From contig CAZYBC010000019.1 in the NCBI GenBank assembly GCA_964645645.1, positions 1-24,489 of the forward strand: a stretch of DNA of 24,489 bases, written 5' to 3'. This DNA comes from CAZYBC01 sp964645645 (GTDB lineage Bacteria; Patescibacteriota; Microgenomatia; UBA1400; PJMF01). Positions 21,697 through 24,489 of this stretch are shown here, in pieces (position 1 is the first letter of the stretch; each line of letters begins with the position of its first letter). Made by a program: the position numbers and the translations under genes. The notes beneath the pieces are model-generated. The model saw only the letters and a program-made list of their open reading frames with translations. It had not been told where the DNA came from and searched no databases.

Positions 21697-24102
21697 ATGA
21701 TTTATCAGGGTTTAACTAATCATGAGGTTATAAATTTAAGAAAAAAATATGGACAAAATGTTTTGCCTAGCAAAAGTCATTGTTCTTGGTTAGAAATTTT
21801 AATTTCTCAGTTTAAGAGTCCTCTTATTTATATTTTATTTATTGTGGTAATTGTTTCTTTATTTTTTGGAGAAACAGCAGATGCCTTATTAGTCATTACA
21901 GTGATTGTTTTAAATGTATTGATGGGTTTTTTCCAAGAATTTAGTAGTCAAAAAACTTTAGCTTCTCTAAGAAATATTTTAAAACCTACTAATTTAGTAA
22001 TTAGAAATGGTCAGCGTCAAGAAATAGATATTGAAGAGTTAGTTCCAGGAGATTTAGTAGTTTTGGCAATGGGTGATAAAGTTCCGGCTGATGGAGAAAT
22101 TATTGAAAGTACTAATTTATTGATTAATGAAGCGATTCTTACTGGAGAAAGTAAAGCACTTAACATTACAGAATTATCGCAAAAAACTGTACATATGGGG
22201 ACTACTGTAATAGCTGGTAAAGCTATTATGAAAGTTACTCAGATTGGGATAAAAACTGAAATTGGTAAGATTGGAAAATCTTTAGCAGAAATTAAAGATG
22301 AAAAAACTCCTCTTCAAGAAAAATTGGAAATTTTTACTAAACAGTTAATGTTAATTATTGTTTTAGTTTGTTTATCTTTATTTATTGTAGAGTTGGCTAC
22401 AGCAATTAATTTTTGGGAAGCGCTAAGATTAGCGATTGTTTTATCTGTTGCAGCTATTCCAGAAGGCTTATCAATTGTAGTTACAGTAATTTTAGCTTTA
22501 GGGATGAAAAAAATTCTTAAACAACAAGGATTAGTAAAAAAATTACTGTCAATTGAAACCTTAGGATCAACTTCCGTAGTTTGTACAGATAAAACTGGTA
22601 CTTTAACTGAAGGGCAGATGAAAGTTGTAGCAACTGATTTTAAGGATCAACTTAAAGCTCAATTAGCGATGATTTTAGCCAATGAACAAAAAGATAGCTT
22701 AGAAATTGCTTTATGGCAATTTGTTAAGCAGAAAGGTCAGCTTAATCCAGAAAAAATTTTAGCTAGCACACAGAAAGTTTATGAAGAAATTTTTGATAGT
22801 ACCAAAAAATATTCTTTGACCATTGTTGATTTAGGTGAGAAAGAAAATGCTTTTATTTTAGGTGCTCCTGAGATAGTTTTATCTTTTTGTCATCCTTCTG
22901 CAATAGAAAAGAAAAAAATCTTGGCAGAAATAGAAACTTTAGCGAGTAAAGGTTTAAAGGTTTTGGGGATGGCATATAAAGATAGTGGCAATTTAAAAAA
23001 GACTAAAAATTTTATTTGGTTAGGTTGCTGTGGAATTGAGGATCCCTTACGAGCTGGAGTTAAGGAAACAATTCAAAAAGCTTTATCTGCCGGCATTAAA
23101 GTTAAAATTGTAACTGGAGATTATCGTAAAACAGCAGAAGCTACCGCTAGACAATTGGGCTTTGAAATTTCAGCCAATAATTCAATAGAAGGAGTTGAAT
23201 TAGAAAAAATGTCTGATCAAAAACTTGCCAAAGAGGTAAAACAGATTGTAATTTTTTCTAGGATTACCCCAGCTCAAAAATTAAGAATTGTTACTGCTTT
23301 GCAAAAAAATGGAGCAATTGTGGCAATGACTGGAGATGGGGTTAATGATGCTCCAGCTCTAAAAAAAGCTAATATTGGAGTAGTGGTAGGGACTGCTACT
23401 GAAGTAGCGAAAGAAGCAGGGGATTTAATCCTATTAGATAGCAATTTTAAAACAATTATTTCTGCAGTAGAAGAAGGTAGGCGTATTTTTATGAATATCA
23501 AAAAAGTAGTTGCCTATGTTTTGTCTAATTCTTTTGTAGAGATTTTTTTGATTTTAGGTTCAGTGATTTTAAATATGCCCACACCTTTAACTATTGTACA
23601 AATTTTATGGATTCATTTAATTTGTGATGGCCCACCAGATATTGCTCTTAGTTTTGAACCTAAAGAACCTGATTTAATGAAACTTGATCCTAAAGAATTG
23701 AAAAATGAAAAAATTTTATCTTCAAAAATGAAGTTTTTAATTTTAAGTATTAGTTTAATAGTTGGATTAACTTCTTTATTTATCTTTAGACATTTTTTCT
23801 TATTAGGAGATTTATCAAAAGCTAGAACTATTGTTTTTGCCACAGTAGCAACAGTTAGTTTAATTTATGTTTTTGCTTTTAAAAATTTAAAACAGCCATT
23901 TTATAAAACTGCTAATTTTTTTAAGAATAAAATTTTATTTTTATCAGTTTTATATGGCTTGGGTTTAGTGTTAATTGCTATTTATTTGCCGGTGTTTAAT
24001 AAAATTTTGGAAACAACCCCCTTAGCTTATGGGGACTGGTTAATTATTTTAGGAGTTGGGTTTTTGGCAACTTTAATTGTTGAAATGATTAAAGTTTTTT
24101 AG
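21697..24102 (+). CDS. P2-type cation-transporting ATPase (calcium-pump-like)
   Basis: The 801-residue pump has a short N-terminal cation-ATPase domain (GLTNHEVINLRKKYG), actuator LTGES (148-152), PEGL (255-258) in the fourth helix, phosphorylation site D298 in CTDKTGT, and TGDGVNDAPAL. Ten membrane helices are expected, with the last four after ~residue 690. Calcium-pump ligands are partly kept: the PEGL Glu, Glu615 in the fifth helix and Asp644 in the sixth. The Asn normally four residues before that Asp (WVNLVTDG in SERCA) is His640, and the nucleotide-site KGAPE reads LGAPE with Leu388. The transported ion (calcium, manganese or other) is therefore uncertain. It is monocistronic and overlaps the next, convergent gene by 30 bases. 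Confidence 0.92.
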   Translation: MIYQGLTNHEVINLRKKYGQNVLPSKSHCSWLEILISQFKSPLIYILFIVVIVSLFFGETADALLVITVIVLNVLMGFFQEFSSQKTLASLRNILKPTNLVIRNGQRQEIDIEELVPGDLVVLAMGDKVPADGEIIESTNLLINEAILTGESKALNITELSQKTVHMGTTVIAGKAIMKVTQIGIKTEIGKIGKSLAEIKDEKTPLQEKLEIFTKQLMLIIVLVCLSLFIVELATAINFWEALRLAIVLSVAAIPEGLSIVVTVILALGMKKILKQQGLVKKLLSIETLGSTSVVCTDKTGTLTEGQMKVVATDFKDQLKAQLAMILANEQKDSLEIALWQFVKQKGQLNPEKILASTQKVYEEIFDSTKKYSLTIVDLGEKENAFILGAPEIVLSFCHPSAIEKKKILAEIETLASKGLKVLGMAYKDSGNLKKTKNFIWLGCCGIEDPLRAGVKETIQKALSAGIKVKIVTGDYRKTAEATARQLGFEISANNSIEGVELEKMSDQKLAKEVKQIVIFSRITPAQKLRIVTALQKNGAIVAMTGDGVNDAPALKKANIGVVVGTATEVAKEAGDLILLDSNFKTIISAVEEGRRIFMNIKKVVAYVLSNSFVEIFLILGSVILNMPTPLTIVQILWIHLICDGPPDIALSFEPKEPDLMKLDPKELKNEKILSSKMKFLILSISLIVGLTSLFIFRHFFLLGDLSKARTIVFATVATVSLIYVFAFKNLKQPFYKTANFFKNKILFLSVLYGLGLVLIAIYLPVFNKILETTPLAYGDWLIILGVGFLATLIVEMIKVF

Positions 24103-24420
24103 TTTATCAAGTAATTTATACCAGCTTTGAGCGGTATTCTCTAATTTCCGATAATGGAGCAAATAGGAAAAAAATAAGATGATTAAAATGCCATCTAGAA
24201 TAAAAAGTAAATTATTAGGATTAAAAATTAAAACAAAAGAGCTTATTAACATAGCTAGGCCAACAGTTAAAGTTACCAATAAATGAATCAAGCGTTCAAT
24301 TTGAAGATGCAAAAATTTAGTTTTAAAACATTCAGTCTCTGCCTGCCAATTTAATTTAGTAGTTTTATCTTCAAGTAGTTTTTCTAGTTTTTTTTGATAA
24401 TTCAACATTGTTTTTAGCAT
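24073..24420 (-). CDS. Small protein with two membrane helices
   Basis: The 115-residue protein has a charged, helical N-terminal half (KLEKLLEDKTTKLNWQAETE, possibly coiled coil), two hydrophobic helices (about 44-64 and 68-88) and a helical C-terminus. The pattern is that of a DUF-type small membrane protein; I cannot name it. The ATG at 24420 is preferred over one at 24453 because TATACT lies exactly six bases upstream of it and the upstream codons run through that element. It converges on the cation ATPase gene. Confidence 0.65.
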   Translation of the reverse strand: MLKTMLNYQKKLEKLLEDKTTKLNWQAETECFKTKFLHLQIERLIHLLVTLTVGLAMLISSFVLIFNPNNLLFILDGILIILFFSYLLHYRKLENTAQSWYKLLDKLKNFNHFNN

Positions 24421-24426
24421 AAAACC

Positions 24427-24432
24427 AGTATA
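24427..24432 (-). promoter_or_regulatory. -10 element for the terminal small membrane protein gene
   Basis: TATACT on the minus strand (24432-24427), six bases before ATG 24420. No clear -35. Confidence 0.45.
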
Positions 24433-24445
24433 ACTGATTAGGTTG

Positions 24446-24489
24446 CGATACATTCCGGAATAGAACGGATGTGAATGTCAGATGTATCG
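24446..24489. repeat. Nested inverted repeats at the right edge
   Basis: CGATACAT (24446-24453) and ATGTATCG (24482-24489) are a perfect inverted pair; inside lie ACATTC/GAATGT (24450-24455, 24473-24478) and the palindrome ATTCCGGAAT (24452-24461). The stretch is richer in G+C than its surroundings and ends with the window, so it may be part of a longer repeat or element. Confidence 0.5.

Noticed and set aside
1..24489. Alternative genetic code with TGA as an amino acid
   Set aside because: TGA ends csoR, copA, the TauE/cupredoxin gene and others at functional ATGA overlaps, so it is a stop.

Overview
This is an AT-rich (about one third G+C by eye), very tightly packed bacterial segment. It reads in the standard bacterial code: TGA is a true stop, seen in several ATGA stop/start overlaps. 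The gene mix (KilA-N protein, DUF4143 ATPase, SleB-type hydrolase, DUF5661, LDPGTGSY membrane protein with methyltransferase and sulfatase) and the near-absence of intergenic space suggest a small-genome lineage such as the Candidate Phyla Radiation (Patescibacteria). That placement is inference; there is no rRNA, tRNA or ribosomal protein gene to test it.

Layout. Positions 1-123 hold a possible gene tail. 199-2436 (-) encodes a 745-residue protein with about 13 repeats of ~33 residues and a kinase-like C-terminus. 2609-6724 (+) is an accessory block: a KilA-N protein, a cysteine-motif hypothetical, a DUF4143 AAA ATPase, a small protein resembling an IS200/IS605 Y1 transposase with a damaged HUH motif, and an uncharacterised 287-residue protein. 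6860-8790 (+) pairs a cell-wall hydrolase lacking a signal peptide with an anchored extracytoplasmic protein. 8862-10484 (-) is an ABC-F ATPase and 10635-11249 (+) an HD hydrolase. 11358-14561 (+) is an envelope module: LDPGTGSY membrane protein, kinase-like/methyltransferase fusion, membrane sulfatase-like enzyme. 18979 down to 14544 (-) is a copper operon: CsoR-family repressor, CopA ATPase, TauE-type membrane protein fused to a cupredoxin, CopZ-like chaperone and a membrane protein, all translationally overlapping. 19066-19866 (+), a DUF5661 gene (-), a DUF2178-like/XRE/HEAT operon (20238-21274, +), a small membrane protein (-), a P2-type cation ATPase (21697-24102, +) and a small membrane protein (-) complete the window.

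The strongest non-coding signal is a recurrent start architecture: a -10 hexamer lies exactly six bases before the ATG at nine operon-first genes, which predicts leaderless mRNAs. Some internal operon genes instead carry clear Shine-Dalgarno sequences. Two promoters contain operator-like palindromes: a C/G palindrome in the spacer of the csoR promoter, and an 8-bp inverted repeat bracketing the promoter of the XRE operon. No CRISPR array, RNA gene or intact insertion sequence was seen, and no gene-free stretch exceeds about 200 bases.
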